Position numbers and translations under genes: made by a program. This document shows positions 53,689-63,258 of a DNA stretch of 64,000 nucleotides, in pieces (position 1 is the first letter of the stretch; each line of letters begins with the position of its first letter). Under the pieces are notes generated by a model. It was not told the DNA's origin, searched no databases, and worked only from the letters and a program-made list of their open reading frames with translations. This stretch comes from Candidatus Coprenecus pullicola (GTDB taxonomy: Bacteria; Bacteroidota; Bacteroidia; Bacteroidales; UBA932), in contig DVHR01000069.1 of NCBI GenBank assembly GCA_018711925.1, positions 62,001 through 126,000 on the forward strand, written 5' to 3'.

Positions 53689-55293
53689 ATGAAATTACTA
53701 TTACTTGGCGATGAAGCCATAGCCCTTTCGGCTATACATTCAGGTATTTCCGGAGTCTATGCCTATCCCGGCACCCCGTCTACGGAAATTACCGAATACA
53801 TCCAGAACCGTCAGAAAGCCGATCCGGCGTCTGAACGTATCTTCTGCAAATGGTGCACCAATGAGAAGACCGCCATGGAAGCGGCCCTCGGCATGTCCTA
53901 CATGGGTAAACGCGCCCTTGTATGCATGAAGCACGTCGGCATGAACGTAGCGGCCGACGCATTTGTCAACTCAGCCATGACCGGAGCCAACGGAGGCCTT
54001 GTCGTAGTAGCTGCGGACGATCCGTCCATGCACTCGTCCCAGAACGAGCAGGACTCACGTTTCTACGGCAAGTTCGCTATGATACCTGTGTTCGAGCCGT
54101 CCTCACAGCAGGAGGCCTACGACATGGTCCGTGATGCATTTGAGTTCTCAGAGCAGAACAGAATACCCGTATTGCTGAGAATAACCACACGTATGGCCCA
54201 TTCCAGAGCCGAAGTGGAGACCAGGGAGGACATCCTTCCCCAAAAACAGATCTCATACCCTGAAAATCCCCGTCAATGGGTACTGTTGCCAGCCAATTCT
54301 AAAGTGCGCAACGATCAGCTCATCAAGGATCAGGAAGTCTTCGAGGAAGGTGCACTCAACGACCCGCGCAACCGGTTCATGCCCGGTGAGGACAAAAGCC
54401 TGGCAATCGTGACCTGCGGTATCGCATACAACTATCTGATGGAGAACTTCCCCAACGGAGTTCCGTGCGGAGTACTCAAGATATCCCGCTACCCTATTCC
54501 TCGCCGGTTGGTCAAGACCATGGAGGCCGAGGGAATCAACCGTGTAATAGTCATGGAAGAGGGGCAGCCTCTTGTAGAGGAGATGATAAAAGGCATGATC
54601 AGCTCGGACATACAGGTGGACGGCCGTCTTAACGGGATACTGCCTCGTACAGGAGAGCTTTCGCCAGACTGTGTACGCGCAGCCGTAAGACTGGCTCCGC
54701 ACAAGACATTCCCCAAGGATGACATCGTAGTACCCAGACCGCCCGCACTATGCCAGGGCTGCGGACACAGGGACATGTACGCTGCCCTCAACGAAGTGGC
54801 CGCAGAGTACGAGCACTCAAGGGTATTCAGCGACATAGGCTGCTACACCCTCGGAGCCCTGCCTCCGTTCAGGGCCATCAACACGTGCGTGGACATGGGT
54901 GCCTCCATCACCATGGCCAAAGGCGCCGCCGATGCAGGACAGTTCCCCTCTTTCGCCGTCATCGGAGACTCCACATTCACCCATTCAGGCATCACCGGCC
55001 TGCTTGACTGCGTAAACAGCAACGCCAACGTGGTGATCATCATCTCCGACAACCTCACTACCGGTATGACCGGAGGCCAGGACTCCGCCGGCACAGGCAA
55101 ACTTGAGAGTATCTGCGCCGGAGTAGGCGTGGACCCCGCCCACATCAGAGTTGTAGTGCCCCTTCCCAAGAACATGGAGGAAATCAAGAACACCATCCGT
55201 GAGGAAGTGGAATACAAAGGTGTATCCGTGGTCATTCCCCGCAGGGAATGCATCCAGACATTCAAGCGTCACGCTAAGGAGAAAAAGAAATAA
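53689..55293 (+). CDS. iorA: Indolepyruvate ferredoxin oxidoreductase alpha subunit (short form)
   Basis: With IorB, oxidises aryl-pyruvates from aromatic amino acids to aryl-acetyl-CoA while reducing ferredoxin. The 534-residue product has the N-terminal pyrimidine-binding domain (GVYAYPGTPSTEITEYIQ, ~22-39), the central FCKWCTNEKTAMEAALGMSYMGKRAL and the TPP-binding segment LCQGCGHRDMYAALNEV ... GDSTFTHSGITGLLDCVN ... NLTTGMTGGQDS (~350-475). The C-terminus ends FKRHAKEKKK, so the ferredoxin-like domain with two four-cysteine clusters found in the archaeal IorA is missing. Whether clusters lie in another protein is unclear. It precedes iorB by 22 bp. Confidence 0.9.
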   Translation: MKLLLLGDEAIALSAIHSGISGVYAYPGTPSTEITEYIQNRQKADPASERIFCKWCTNEKTAMEAALGMSYMGKRALVCMKHVGMNVAADAFVNSAMTGANGGLVVVAADDPSMHSSQNEQDSRFYGKFAMIPVFEPSSQQEAYDMVRDAFEFSEQNRIPVLLRITTRMAHSRAEVETREDILPQKQISYPENPRQWVLLPANSKVRNDQLIKDQEVFEEGALNDPRNRFMPGEDKSLAIVTCGIAYNYLMENFPNGVPCGVLKISRYPIPRRLVKTMEAEGINRVIVMEEGQPLVEEMIKGMISSDIQVDGRLNGILPRTGELSPDCVRAAVRLAPHKTFPKDDIVVPRPPALCQGCGHRDMYAALNEVAAEYEHSRVFSDIGCYTLGALPPFRAINTCVDMGASITMAKGAADAGQFPSFAVIGDSTFTHSGITGLLDCVNSNANVVIIISDNLTTGMTGGQDSAGTGKLESICAGVGVDPAHIRVVVPLPKNMEEIKNTIREEVEYKGVSVVIPRRECIQTFKRHAKEKKK

Positions 55294-55315
55294 CTGACTT
55301 ATAAAGAAAACCGAT

Positions 55316-55900
55316 ATGAAACAAGATATAATCCTAGCAGGCGTAGGAGGACAGGGTATCCTCTCCATCGCCACCGTTCTCGGAGAAGCCGCGCTCACAG
55401 GCGGTCTCCATATCAAACAGGCGGAAGTACACGGAATGAGTCAGCGCGGAGGCGATGTCCAGAGCAACCTGCGCATATCATCCGAGCCGATTCACAGCGA
55501 CCTTATTCCTTTCGGACAGGTGGACATGATCATGTCCTTGGAGCCTATGGAGGCCCTTAGATACGTCCAGGAGCTGTCAGAAGACGGCTGGATTGTCACT
55601 TCTTCCATACCTTTCGTCAACATCAACAACTACCCTGACAAGGAGGATGTCTACAAGCATCTCAATGCTTTGCCGCATGTAGTGATGCTAGACGTGGAGG
55701 AACTGGCCAAAGAAGCCGGAGCGCCTGCCCAGGCATCCAATATAGTACTGCTCGGAGCTGCTATCCCGATGCTCGGATTCAGTTTCGAGACAGTCCGCGA
55801 TGCTGTCGCCAAGGTCTTCGCCCGCAAGGGAGAGGAAGTCGTGGCCAAGAACATTGCCGCCCTTGAAGCCGGCTACAAGCACAGCATTTCCAAACAATAA
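55316..55900 (+). CDS. iorB: Indolepyruvate ferredoxin oxidoreductase beta subunit
   Basis: The 194-residue gamma-domain subunit starts DIILAGVGGQGILSIATVLGEAAL and contains the conserved VHGMSQRGGDVQSNLRIS (~40-57), which is needed for CoA or TPP contact, and VDMIMSLEPMEALRYV. This matches IorB and the gamma domain of 2-oxoacid oxidoreductases. It forms an operon with iorA and ends before a strong terminator. Confidence 0.92.
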   Translation: MKQDIILAGVGGQGILSIATVLGEAALTGGLHIKQAEVHGMSQRGGDVQSNLRISSEPIHSDLIPFGQVDMIMSLEPMEALRYVQELSEDGWIVTSSIPFVNINNYPDKEDVYKHLNALPHVVMLDVEELAKEAGAPAQASNIVLLGAAIPMLGFSFETVRDAVAKVFARKGEEVVAKNIAALEAGYKHSISKQ

Positions 55901-55931
55901 TCAATAACAAACCTGACTCACACCTTACTTG

Positions 55932-55968
55932 AAGGGCCGTATCCCAAACCAGGACACGGCCCTTTTTC
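55932..55968 (+). terminator. Rho-independent terminator after iorB
   Basis: AAGGGCCGT (55932-55940) pairs with ACGGCCCTT (55956-55964) around a 15-nt loop, followed by a short T-run. It ends the iorA-iorB transcript and separates it from the convergent gpmI gene. Confidence 0.88.
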
Positions 55969-55990
55969 ATATTATCTCTGATCTTCCGGT

Positions 55991-57535
55991 TCAGAACAAC
56001 GGTTCCCCGGTCATGTCAGCCGGAGCGGGAATGCCCATGAGCTTGAGCATGGTGGGGGCGATGTCGGCCAGGCGTCCGTTGCGGAGGCTCTTGACATCAT
56101 CGTCCACTGCGATGAAGGGCACCACGTTGAGTGAGTGGGCGGTGTTGGGGGTGCCGTCCTCGTTGACAGCGTGGTCGGCGTTGCCGTGGTCGGCGGTGAT
56201 GAGCACCGAGTATCCGTTGGCGCGGGCGGCATCCACTACCTTGGCTACGCATTCGTCCACTGTCTTGACAGCCTTGCGGATGGCCTCGTAGACTCCGGTA
56301 TGGCCCACCATGTCACCGTTGGCGAAGTTGAGGATGACCATGTCGTGTACGCCTTTGTTCAGTTCGGCGACGAGGGCCTCGGTCACTTCGGGAGCGGACA
56401 TCTCGGGCTTCAGGTCGTAGGTCGCCACCTTGGGGGAGTTGATGAGGATGCGGGACTCGCCATCGAAAGGCTCCTCGCGTCCGCCTGAGAAGAAGAAAGT
56501 CACGTGGGCGTATTTCTCGGTCTCGGCTATGCGGAGCTGCTTGCGGCCAGCCTTGGAGACCACCTCGCCGATGGTATCTGGCACGTTCTCCTTGTCGAAG
56601 AGAATGTGCAGCCCTGTGAACTTGTCATCGTAGGGAGTCAGGCAGCAGTAGTACAGGGGGATGGTCCTCATGCCCTGCTCCGGCATATCCTGCTGGGTGA
56701 GCACTGCCGTGATCTCGCGGGCGCGATCGTTGCGGAAGTTGTAGAAGATGACGGCGTCGCCTTCTGAGATGAGTCCGAGGGGTTTGCCGGCTGCATCCAC
56801 GCCGCAGTGGGGCTTGATGAACTCATCGGTCACGCCCTCGTCGTAGGATTTCTGCATTGCCGCCACGGGGTCGGTGAACTTTTCGCCCTCTCCGTTGACC
56901 ACCAAGTCGTAGGCCATCTTGATGCGGTCCCATCTCTTGTCGCGGTCCATGGCGTAGTAGCGGCCTATGATGCTGGCGATGACGGGGCCCTGTGAAGGAT
57001 CGGGATATTTGGCGCGTAACTCTGCGCACTTGGCCTGCAACTCCTCTATGAAGCCCTTGCCGCTGCGGGGGTCGCAGTCACGGCCGTCCATGAAACAGTG
57101 TACATATACTTTGGGCAGCCTGTACTGAGCGGCTACCTCGAGGAATTCGTAGAGATGGGCCAGGGAGCTGTGCACTCCGCCGTGGGAGCACAGTCCGAAG
57201 AAGTGCAGGGCTTTCCCGCTTCCTGCCACATAGTCGTATGCTGCTTTGATTTCCTTGTTCTCCAGTAGTTTGTGCTGGGCGCAGGCACGGTTTATCTTTA
57301 CAAGGTCCTGATATACGATGCGGCCCGCACCTATATTGAGATGTCCGACCTCAGAGTTGCCCATCTGGCCCTCGGGAAGACCCACATCCTCCCCACAAGC
57401 TTTAAGAAACGATACGGGGTACTTGGCCCTGAGCTTGTCTAGATTGGGAGTGCCCTGGGTGTAGATGGCGTTGGAGCGGTCATGCCTGCCCTCGCCCCAG
57501 CCGTCGAGGATCATAAGTAATACTTTCTTGTCCAT
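55991..57535 (-). CDS. gpmI: 2,3-bisphosphoglycerate-independent phosphoglycerate mutase
   Basis: Glycolytic enzyme that interconverts 3- and 2-phosphoglycerate with two manganese ions. The 514-residue alkaline-phosphatase-superfamily protein has [13 protein letters not shown] (metal ligand Asp), [15 protein letters not shown] with the phosphorylated Ser (~57-71), [14 protein letters not shown] and, near the C-terminus, DHGNADH. Length is as usual. A TACTTTTG box lies about 36 bp upstream of the ATG at 57535. Confidence 0.97.
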   Translation of the reverse strand: MDKKVLLMILDGWGEGRHDRSNAIYTQGTPNLDKLRAKYPVSFLKACGEDVGLPEGQMGNSEVGHLNIGAGRIVYQDLVKINRACAQHKLLENKEIKAAYDYVAGSGKALHFFGLCSHGGVHSSLAHLYEFLEVAAQYRLPKVYVHCFMDGRDCDPRSGKGFIEELQAKCAELRAKYPDPSQGPVIASIIGRYYAMDRDKRWDRIKMAYDLVVNGEGEKFTDPVAAMQKSYDEGVTDEFIKPHCGVDAAGKPLGLISEGDAVIFYNFRNDRAREITAVLTQQDMPEQGMRTIPLYYCCLTPYDDKFTGLHILFDKENVPDTIGEVVSKAGRKQLRIAETEKYAHVTFFFSGGREEPFDGESRILINSPKVATYDLKPEMSAPEVTEALVAELNKGVHDMVILNFANGDMVGHTGVYEAIRKAVKTVDECVAKVVDAARANGYSVLITADHGNADHAVNEDGTPNTAHSLNVVPFIAVDDDVKSLRNGRLADIAPTMLKLMGIPAPADMTGEPLF

Positions 57536-57570
57536 AATCCTAATTCCTTTTGCTATTCTTTTTCAGGGCG

Positions 57571-57578
57571 CAAAAGTA
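57571..57578 (-). promoter_or_regulatory. -7 box for gpmI
   Basis: The minus strand reads TACTTTTG 35 bp before the gpmI start codon. Confidence 0.45.
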
Positions 57579-57593
57579 GGAAAAAATCGGATT

Positions 57594-58682
57594 TTATTGA
57601 ATTTTCCTTAATACCAACTTATAGTGATTATCCGTGTTCTCCGGAATGACTTTTGAAATCAGCCACCCGTCGCGGCAGTCGGAGAGAAGGCCCATGCTCC
57701 CGGATGAGCCCTTGTAGACGGTGCGGGAGTTTCTGTCCGCCAGGAAATATACGTCTTCTCCGTATTCCGCCAGCTGGCCTATGACAATGCTGTCGGTGAG
57801 AAGCAGAATCCGGCTGAGGTACACGTGCTCTTTCAAGATTTCAATATACCGCATGTCATCGTCTCCGAGGCCGGCAATGTCATCGTATGTGAGGGCGTCA
57901 TGGCCGAGGTCGATCCGGTAGTGGCGGGTGATGTTTCCGGAACCGGCGTCAATCAGGTACACGTCCGGGTCGATAGGGTGGTTGTGAAGGTATCCGTCCG
58001 GTGTAGGGCAAAGGCTTCCGTCTCCGAAGCTGTAGACCGGATGGGGACCGTGACTGTAACGGAGCAGTTCCCTGCGGCCTTCAATCCTGAACAGGGTATC
58101 AGTCAGGGCTATGTCCACTAATGAAGAATCCCAGTGGGAAATCTGTGCCAGCACCTCTCCGTTGTCGAGAAATTCCATGTTTTCCAAGTCATAGGGTGCC
58201 GGATATGTGTCCACATATTCCAGATTGCTGCTGTAGTGGAGCATGTTGCCCATGCCTGCGTCATTGATCCACAGGCTTCCGTCCGGAGCCACGGCGAAAT
58301 CGGATATCACGAAATACTCTCCAGGTCCGCGTCCCTGCCTGCCTATTTTCTGCACCAGCTTTCCGTTGCGGTCAAAAGCGAGCATCTGCCATTTCCTCGG
58401 TCCCTGGTTGTCAAGCACGTATATGCGGTCTGCCGTGAATTTTATCCGCTCGGGGTATACCGGCACTGTCAGGTCTTCTCCTGCGGTCAGTTCTATTACT
58501 CTGATTTCCTGTGCCATGCTATCCAGCATCCTGTCCGTCAGCATCCCTCCGTTCTCATATCCTGAAAGGTCGATAATTTCTATTCTGTCCTTCCCGTTCC
58601 CGCCTGAGCATCCTGCCAGCAGCACTGCGCCTGCGAAAAGGAACGCCGCAGCCGCCATTACTACTACAAAGTGTTTTTTCAT
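57594..58682 (-). CDS. 6-bladed beta-propeller lipoprotein
   Basis: The 362-residue product has a signal peptide with lipobox (FAGAVLLAGCSGGNG, Cys at ~25) and a six-bladed beta-propeller body. Typical blades are FTADRIYVLDNQGPRKWQMLAFDRNGKLVQKIGRQGRGPGEYFVISDFAVAPDGSLWI and LLYSSNLEYV-like strands. The family is abundant in Bacteroidetes, where members sit on the surface or in the periplasm and have mostly unknown ligands. The start is the ATG at 58682; 26 earlier in-frame codons lack a signal peptide start. The gene is the last of its direction before gpmI, with a gap of 58 bp. Confidence 0.85.
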   Translation of the reverse strand: MKKHFVVVMAAAAFLFAGAVLLAGCSGGNGKDRIEIIDLSGYENGGMLTDRMLDSMAQEIRVIELTAGEDLTVPVYPERIKFTADRIYVLDNQGPRKWQMLAFDRNGKLVQKIGRQGRGPGEYFVISDFAVAPDGSLWINDAGMGNMLHYSSNLEYVDTYPAPYDLENMEFLDNGEVLAQISHWDSSLVDIALTDTLFRIEGRRELLRYSHGPHPVYSFGDGSLCPTPDGYLHNHPIDPDVYLIDAGSGNITRHYRIDLGHDALTYDDIAGLGDDDMRYIEILKEHVYLSRILLLTDSIVIGQLAEYGEDVYFLADRNSRTVYKGSSGSMGLLSDCRDGWLISKVIPENTDNHYKLVLRKIQ

Positions 58683-58784
58683 AACGAAATGGTCAAATAA
58701 GTATAGATGCAACAAAAATGTAAAAAAAAGAGGATGACCCGTGATTCGAATCATCCTCAACTATTTCTTAAAAACCAGTCAGCA

Positions 58785-59852
58785 TTATCTAGCAATCGGA
58801 GAAATTGTCATTGCGGATAAAGCGTTACTCGTCAGAGTGAGAGTGACAGGAAGCCTGTAATTTACTGACGTAGCAGGTGCGGGAGAATTGTTGGATATCT
58901 TTGTAAAAGTGAAATCTCCGGCAGGAGACTGCTGGACAAGCAACGAGAAGTTTTGCGGTCCCATACCTACTAAGTCAAATGCCTGCATCTTCTGGGTACC
59001 AGTCTGCTCCCCGAAATCCATAGTTACACCTGTTGCGGTCATTGTGTTCTCATCAACGTTCATCGTAAGTTCATAAGCGGCTATCGGACTATCACCGGGA
59101 ACGGCACAAGAGACACTCCCTTGCAGAGGAAACATCGGAACCCATGAGAGTGAATAACCTGACAGACTGGGATCAAGCTGAGCCAGATCTATACCCAAAT
59201 CGCCTCCACAAATATATATTTTACCTGTTTCATCAGGCAATATTTGTGCGGCAATTTCACCGCCCATAAGCTCTTCCATTGTTGCTGAAAATCCTGTCAT
59301 GATAAGAGATCCGCCAATCTCGTCCCATGCGATATTAACATCGAACGTCATAGGTTGGTTGTCAAATGTAACGCTTTCTTGTGTAACATTCATTGTCTGT
59401 GTTGTCGTGACAGTCCATACTCCGATGTATGGAGCGAATTCCTCAGGCATAGTGATAGGTTCCTGAACTTCCTCGATATTGAAGGTAGCGGTACCGGCAT
59501 CAGATTTGGTGTACTCCTCTGAGCCGTCTTCGGGAAGTGCTGTTACGGATACTGTATGGTTGCCTGCTGCTAAATCAGCGACAGCAAGTGTAAAAGTTGT
59601 CTCTTCTGTTGTTGTTGCTGTTCCGCCATCCACTGTGTACTCGTAAGAAGCGGCATTGGCCACAGCCTCCCAGGATACAGTTACTTCGGTCTCACCTACC
59701 TCATAAGTCACGCTAGGTGTGGCAAGCTTGGTCGGCTGATCAGGATCCGGTGTAGGAGGGTTGTTCGGTTTCTTGTCATCGTCTTTGTCGCAGGAAACCA
59801 ACATTGCGCAAGCAGCAAATGCTGCTGTAGCGAAATAAAAAATTCTTTTCAT
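58785..59852 (-). CDS. Surface lipoprotein with fibronectin/Ig-like domain
   Basis: The 355-residue product has a lipobox (FAACAMLVSCDKDDDKKPNN, Cys at ~21) followed by acidic residues, as in the Bacteroidetes surface-export signal. A Pro/Asp-rich linker and one beta-sandwich module resembling fibronectin type III (TPSVTYEVGETEVTVSWEAVANAASYEYTVDGG, ~45-125) come next. The remaining ~220 residues contain a repeating strand pattern with no family I recognise (FAPYIGVWTVTTTQTMNV, the lipocalin-like opening GxW). It has its own promoter at 59897-59926 and no polysaccharide-utilisation neighbours. Confidence 0.75.
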   Translation of the reverse strand: MKRIFYFATAAFAACAMLVSCDKDDDKKPNNPPTPDPDQPTKLATPSVTYEVGETEVTVSWEAVANAASYEYTVDGGTATTTEETTFTLAVADLAAGNHTVSVTALPEDGSEEYTKSDAGTATFNIEEVQEPITMPEEFAPYIGVWTVTTTQTMNVTQESVTFDNQPMTFDVNIAWDEIGGSLIMTGFSATMEELMGGEIAAQILPDETGKIYICGGDLGIDLAQLDPSLSGYSLSWVPMFPLQGSVSCAVPGDSPIAAYELTMNVDENTMTATGVTMDFGEQTGTQKMQAFDLVGMGPQNFSLLVQQSPAGDFTFTKISNNSPAPATSVNYRLPVTLTLTSNALSAMTISPIAR

Positions 59853-59896
59853 AAATACTTAAATTTGTTTGTTGTAATGTTGTAAATAAATTTTCA

Positions 59897-59926
59897 CAAA
59901 TGTAAAAAAATTATCTTCTAAAACAA
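59897..59926 (-). promoter_or_regulatory. Promoter of the fibronectin-domain lipoprotein
   Basis: On the minus strand TTG (59924-59926), a 19-bp spacer and TACATTTG (59897-59904) fit the Bacteroidetes consensus. It lies inside the short gap after rplQ, 44 bp before the lipoprotein ATG. Confidence 0.6.
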
Positions 59927-59929
59927 CAT

Positions 59930-60400
59930 TTACTCAGACTTTGCCTCGGAAGCCTCCGTCTCCTTGGGTGCTGCGGTCTTCTTACGGCTGCGTCTGGTAG
60001 ATGTCTTCTTATTAGATGCATCTTTTGTGCCAAGTGCTGCATCGTTGAAGTCTACAAGTTCAATAAATGCCATATCGGCAGCGTCACCCTGACGGAAACC
60101 GGTCTTGATGATACGTGTGTATCCGCCGGGACGGTCAGCGATCTTGGGAGCCACATTGCGGAAAAGCTCGGTAACGGCCTCCTTCTGCTTGAGGTAGGCG
60201 AAGACTGTACGACGGGAGTGGGTGGAGTCGTCCTTTGACTTGGTAATCAGGGGCTCCACGTACTCTCTCAGGGCTTTTGCCTTGGCGACTGTGGTCTCAA
60301 TCCTCTTGTGGAGGATAAGCGAGCAGGCCATGTTGGCAAGCATCGACTTGCGGTGACCGCTCTTGCGTCCTAAATGATTGATTGTCCTATTGTGCCTCAT
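59930..60400 (-). CDS. rplQ: 50S ribosomal protein bL17
   Basis: The 156-residue product has [54 protein letters not shown] and the C-terminal bL17 block ([28 protein letters not shown]). Compared with E. coli (127 residues) it adds a Lys/Ser/Glu tail ([19 protein letters not shown]). The first 14 bases overlap the end of rpoA, so the two messages are coupled. It is the last gene of the ribosomal cluster in this direction. Confidence 0.97.
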   Translation of the reverse strand: MRHNRTINHLGRKSGHRKSMLANMACSLILHKRIETTVAKAKALREYVEPLITKSKDDSTHSRRTVFAYLKQKEAVTELFRNVAPKIADRPGGYTRIIKTGFRQGDAADMAFIELVDFNDAALGTKDASNKKTSTRRSRKKTAAPKETEASEAKSE

Positions 60401-61418
60401 TGTTTTCTACGTCTGTTTTCTTCTTTTTAACTTCTATGTTGTATTTGGTGACATCCATGCCGAAGGAGAGCTTCATCTTGTCCATCAGTACGTCTATCTC
60501 GTTCATGGACTTCTTGCCGAAGTTCCTGAAACGGATAAGCTCTGACCTCTGGTGGGACACCAGGTCGGCGAATGTCTCGATATCGGCTGCCTTCAGGCAG
60601 TTGAGTGCCCTCACGGACAGTTCCATGTCCGAGAGTTTGGTCAGCAGCAGGTGCCTCATGCGCAGGGCCTCCTCATCCAGTGCCTCGGGCGCGCTCTTCT
60701 CGGGAGGAGTCTCAAGGGAGATCTTCTCGTCGGAGAACAGCATGAAGTGATAGATGAGTATCTTGGCGGCCTCTGTCAGGGCATCCTTGGGATGGATGGA
60801 GCCGTCGGTGGTAATCTCAAGGTTCAGCTTGTCATAGTCGGTCTTCTGCTCCACGCGATAGTCCTCCACAGAGTAGTTGACATTCTTGATGGGAGTGAAG
60901 ATCGAGTCGATGGGAATGGTTCCCATGGGAGCCGAGTCCACCTTGTTCTCATCCGAGGGCACATAACCCCTGCCCTTGCCGATGCGGAGCTCGACTACGA
61001 GCTTCACGGTAGGCTCCATGGAGCAGATGTGCAGCCCGGGGTTGAGCACCGAGAAGTTGCAAAGGTTCTTCGAGATATCCTCGGCGGTGAACTCCTGCTT
61101 GCCTGTAACGGTAAAGCTTACCGTCTCGGCCTCCTCTTCCTTAACCTCTCTTTTGAAACGTACCTGTTTGAGATTCAGTATGATGTCTACTACACTCTCG
61201 ATAACTCCGGGGATAGTGTCAAACTCATGGCTTACCCCCTCGATCCTGACGGAAGTGATGGCAAATCCCTCCAACGAGGACAACAGGACCCTGCGCAGGG
61301 CATTGCCTATTGTGATCCCGTATCCGGGTTCCAGCGGGCGGAACTCGAACTTACCGAAAGTATCGGTTGATTCGAGCATTATTACTTTGTCCGGTTTCTG
61401 AAATGCTAAAATTGCCAT
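60387..61418 (-). CDS. rpoA: DNA-directed RNA polymerase alpha subunit
   Basis: The 343-residue subunit has the N-terminal assembly domain ([38 protein letters not shown], ~26-63) and the C-terminal DNA/activator-binding domain ([46 protein letters not shown], ~271-316). A Lys/Asn-rich tail follows. The order rpsD-rpoA-rplQ is the standard alpha operon. Confidence 0.98.
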   Translation of the reverse strand: MAILAFQKPDKVIMLESTDTFGKFEFRPLEPGYGITIGNALRRVLLSSLEGFAITSVRIEGVSHEFDTIPGVIESVVDIILNLKQVRFKREVKEEEAETVSFTVTGKQEFTAEDISKNLCNFSVLNPGLHICSMEPTVKLVVELRIGKGRGYVPSDENKVDSAPMGTIPIDSIFTPIKNVNYSVEDYRVEQKTDYDKLNLEITTDGSIHPKDALTEAAKILIYHFMLFSDEKISLETPPEKSAPEALDEEALRMRHLLLTKLSDMELSVRALNCLKAADIETFADLVSHQRSELIRFRNFGKKSMNEIDVLMDKMKLSFGMDVTKYNIEVKKKKTDVENNEAQ

Positions 61419-61429
61419 GGCTTCAGTTA

Positions 61430-62032
61430 TTATTTAGAGTACAGTTCGACGATCAGCTGCTCGTTGATGGTCTCGGGTATTTCAGTCCTTTCAGGAAGGT
61501 TGAGGAATTTGCCGGAGAGCTCGGCGCGGTTCCACTCTATCCACGCGTACTTGCAGGTGTCGGCAACGCTGTTCTGAATCACCTCAAGGCTCTTGGATCT
61601 CTCGCGGACTCCGACTGTCTCGCCGGGTTTTACGATAGTGGAGGGAATGTTGCAGACCTCACCGTTGAGTACGATGTGGCAGTGCGACACAAGCTGACGT
61701 GCAGCGGGACGCGAAGGAGCGATACCCATGCGGTAAACGATGTTGTCCAGACGGGACTCAAGGAGCATCAGCAGGTTCTCACCTGTACGTCCCTGCATCC
61801 TACGGGCCTTAGCATAGGTGTTACGGAACTGTCTCTCGAGTACGCCATAGGTGTATTTCACCTTCTGCTTCTCCTTGAGCTGGTTGCCGTACTCGGAGAT
61901 CTTCTTGCGCTTCTTGGCCAGTCCGTGCTGTCCGGGAGGATAGTTTTTCTTCTCGAAATACTTATCCGGACCGTAGACCGGCTCACCGAACTTACGGGCT
62001 ATTTTTGTTTTTGGTCCTGTATATCTTGCCAT
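61430..62032 (-). CDS. rpsD: 30S ribosomal protein uS4
   Basis: The 200-residue protein begins [18 protein letters not shown], has [37 protein letters not shown], and the S4 RNA-binding domain ([41 protein letters not shown]). It binds the 5' domain of 16S rRNA early in assembly and regulates its own operon in other bacteria. It lies 11 bp before rpoA. Confidence 0.98.
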   Translation of the reverse strand: MARYTGPKTKIARKFGEPVYGPDKYFEKKNYPPGQHGLAKKRKKISEYGNQLKEKQKVKYTYGVLERQFRNTYAKARRMQGRTGENLLMLLESRLDNIVYRMGIAPSRPAARQLVSHCHIVLNGEVCNIPSTIVKPGETVGVRERSKSLEVIQNSVADTCKYAWIEWNRAELSGKFLNLPERTEIPETINEQLIVELYSK

Positions 62033-62066
62033 AATTATGATACTTTTTAAAACCTGTTAAACAAAA

Positions 62067-62459
62067 TTATACTTTACGGCGTCCTTTAGGACGGCATCCA
62101 TTGTGAGGAAGCGGAGTCACGTCGATAATCTCGGTAACCTCAATACCGGTTCCATGGATGGTACGGATCGCTGACTCGCGGCCCGCGCCTGGACCTTTGA
62201 CATATGCCTTGATCTTGCGTAATCCCAGATCGTATGCAACCTTCGCAGCATCTGCGGCAGCTACCTGCGCGGCATAGGGGGTGTTCTTCTTGGAACCCCT
62301 GAATCCCATCTTACCGGCGGAAGACCAACTGATAACCTGACCGAGAGAGTTGGTCATGGTTACGATCACGTTGTTGAAAGTCGATGAGATGTGGGCCTCG
62401 CCGTAAGCGTCGACCTTTACGACTCTCTTCTTATTTGTTGTTCCTGTTTTCTTTGCCAT
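62067..62459 (-). CDS. rpsK: 30S ribosomal protein uS11
   Basis: The 130-residue protein shows [47 protein letters not shown] and the C-terminal THxP-type [18 protein letters not shown]. It forms part of the 30S platform. It sits between rpsM and rpsD as in most bacteria. Confidence 0.98.
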   Translation of the reverse strand: MAKKTGTTNKKRVVKVDAYGEAHISSTFNNVIVTMTNSLGQVISWSSAGKMGFRGSKKNTPYAAQVAAADAAKVAYDLGLRKIKAYVKGPGAGRESAIRTIHGTGIEVTEIIDVTPLPHNGCRPKGRRKV

Positions 62460-62472
62460 ATTCAGTTAACTG

Positions 62473-62850
62473 TTACTTGGTTGCTTTTTTCTTGTTGGCC
62501 ACCGTCTTCTTCTTACCCTTACGTGTACGGGCATTGTTCTTTGTGCTCTGACCGCGTACGGGGAGTCCGATACGGTGACGGATTCCTCTGTAGCATCCGA
62601 TATCCATCAGACGCTTGATGTTCATCTGTACGGATGAACGGAGTTCACCCTCAATCTTGTAGTGTTCTGCGATAGTGGCCCTAATGGCTGCGATCTGGTC
62701 ATCGTTCCAGTCACTCACCTTGGTGTCGAAGTCGATACCGCAATCGGTGAGAATCTTTCTGGCTGAGCTGCGACCGATACCGTAGATATAGGTAAGCCCT
62801 ATCTCTCCTCTTTTGTTTTTAGGTAAATCTACACCGGCTATACGTGCCAT
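62473..62850 (-). CDS. rpsM: 30S ribosomal protein uS13
   Basis: The 125-residue protein begins [34 protein letters not shown] and contains the S13 signature [27 protein letters not shown], with a Lys-rich tail. It contacts the 50S subunit and P-site tRNA. It follows rpmJ by 40 bp. Confidence 0.98.
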   Translation of the reverse strand: MARIAGVDLPKNKRGEIGLTYIYGIGRSSARKILTDCGIDFDTKVSDWNDDQIAAIRATIAEHYKIEGELRSSVQMNIKRLMDIGCYRGIRHRIGLPVRGQSTKNNARTRKGKKKTVANKKKATK

Positions 62851-62890
62851 ATTAATTACTTTATATTACTTTTTAATTGTTACACATTTA

Positions 62891-63007
62891 TTATCCCTGG
62901 CGCATCTTGAACTTAGGATTCTTCTTGCAGATGATATAAAGGCGACCTTTGCGCTTTACTATTTTGCAATCCTCGCTGCGCTTCTTGATGGATGCTTTAA
63001 CTTTCAT
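62891..63007 (-). CDS. rpmJ: 50S ribosomal protein bL36
   Basis: A 38-residue gene between infA and rpsM. The minus strand translates to [20 protein letters not shown], then [18 protein letters not shown]. It carries the shape of bL36, but of the zinc-finger ligands (usually C-x2-C...C-x4-H) only the Cys at ~14 and ~27 remain; the second and fourth ligands are replaced. It is therefore a zinc-free (C-minus) type. Position between infA and rpsM is canonical. Confidence 0.95.
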   Translation of the reverse strand: MKVKASIKKRSEDCKIVKRKGRLYIICKKNPKFKMRQG

Positions 63008-63019
63008 TGTCGTAAATTT

Positions 63020-63238
63020 TTATTTGTACCTGAAAGAAATTCTTCCTTTTGATAAATCATAAGGGGACATCTCTACTCTGACCTTGTCTCCGGGCAGGAT
63101 ACGGATGTAGTGCATACGCATCTTCCCTGAGAGGTGCCCTATAATCACATGGCCGTTGTCCAGCTCCACGCGGAACATGGCGTTGGAGAGAGCCTCGATT
63201 ACAGTGCCGTCCTTTTCTATGAAATCCTGTTTGGGCAT
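63020..63238 (-). CDS. infA: Translation initiation factor IF-1
   Basis: The 72-residue OB-fold protein ([69 protein letters not shown]) is textbook IF-1, which binds the A site of the 30S subunit during initiation. It is 20 bp downstream of map and 12 bp upstream of rpmJ. Confidence 0.98.
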   Translation of the reverse strand: MPKQDFIEKDGTVIEALSNAMFRVELDNGHVIIGHLSGKMRMHYIRILPGDKVRVEMSPYDLSKGRISFRYK

Positions 63239-63258
63239 AAGTACTTGTCTCTTACAAC

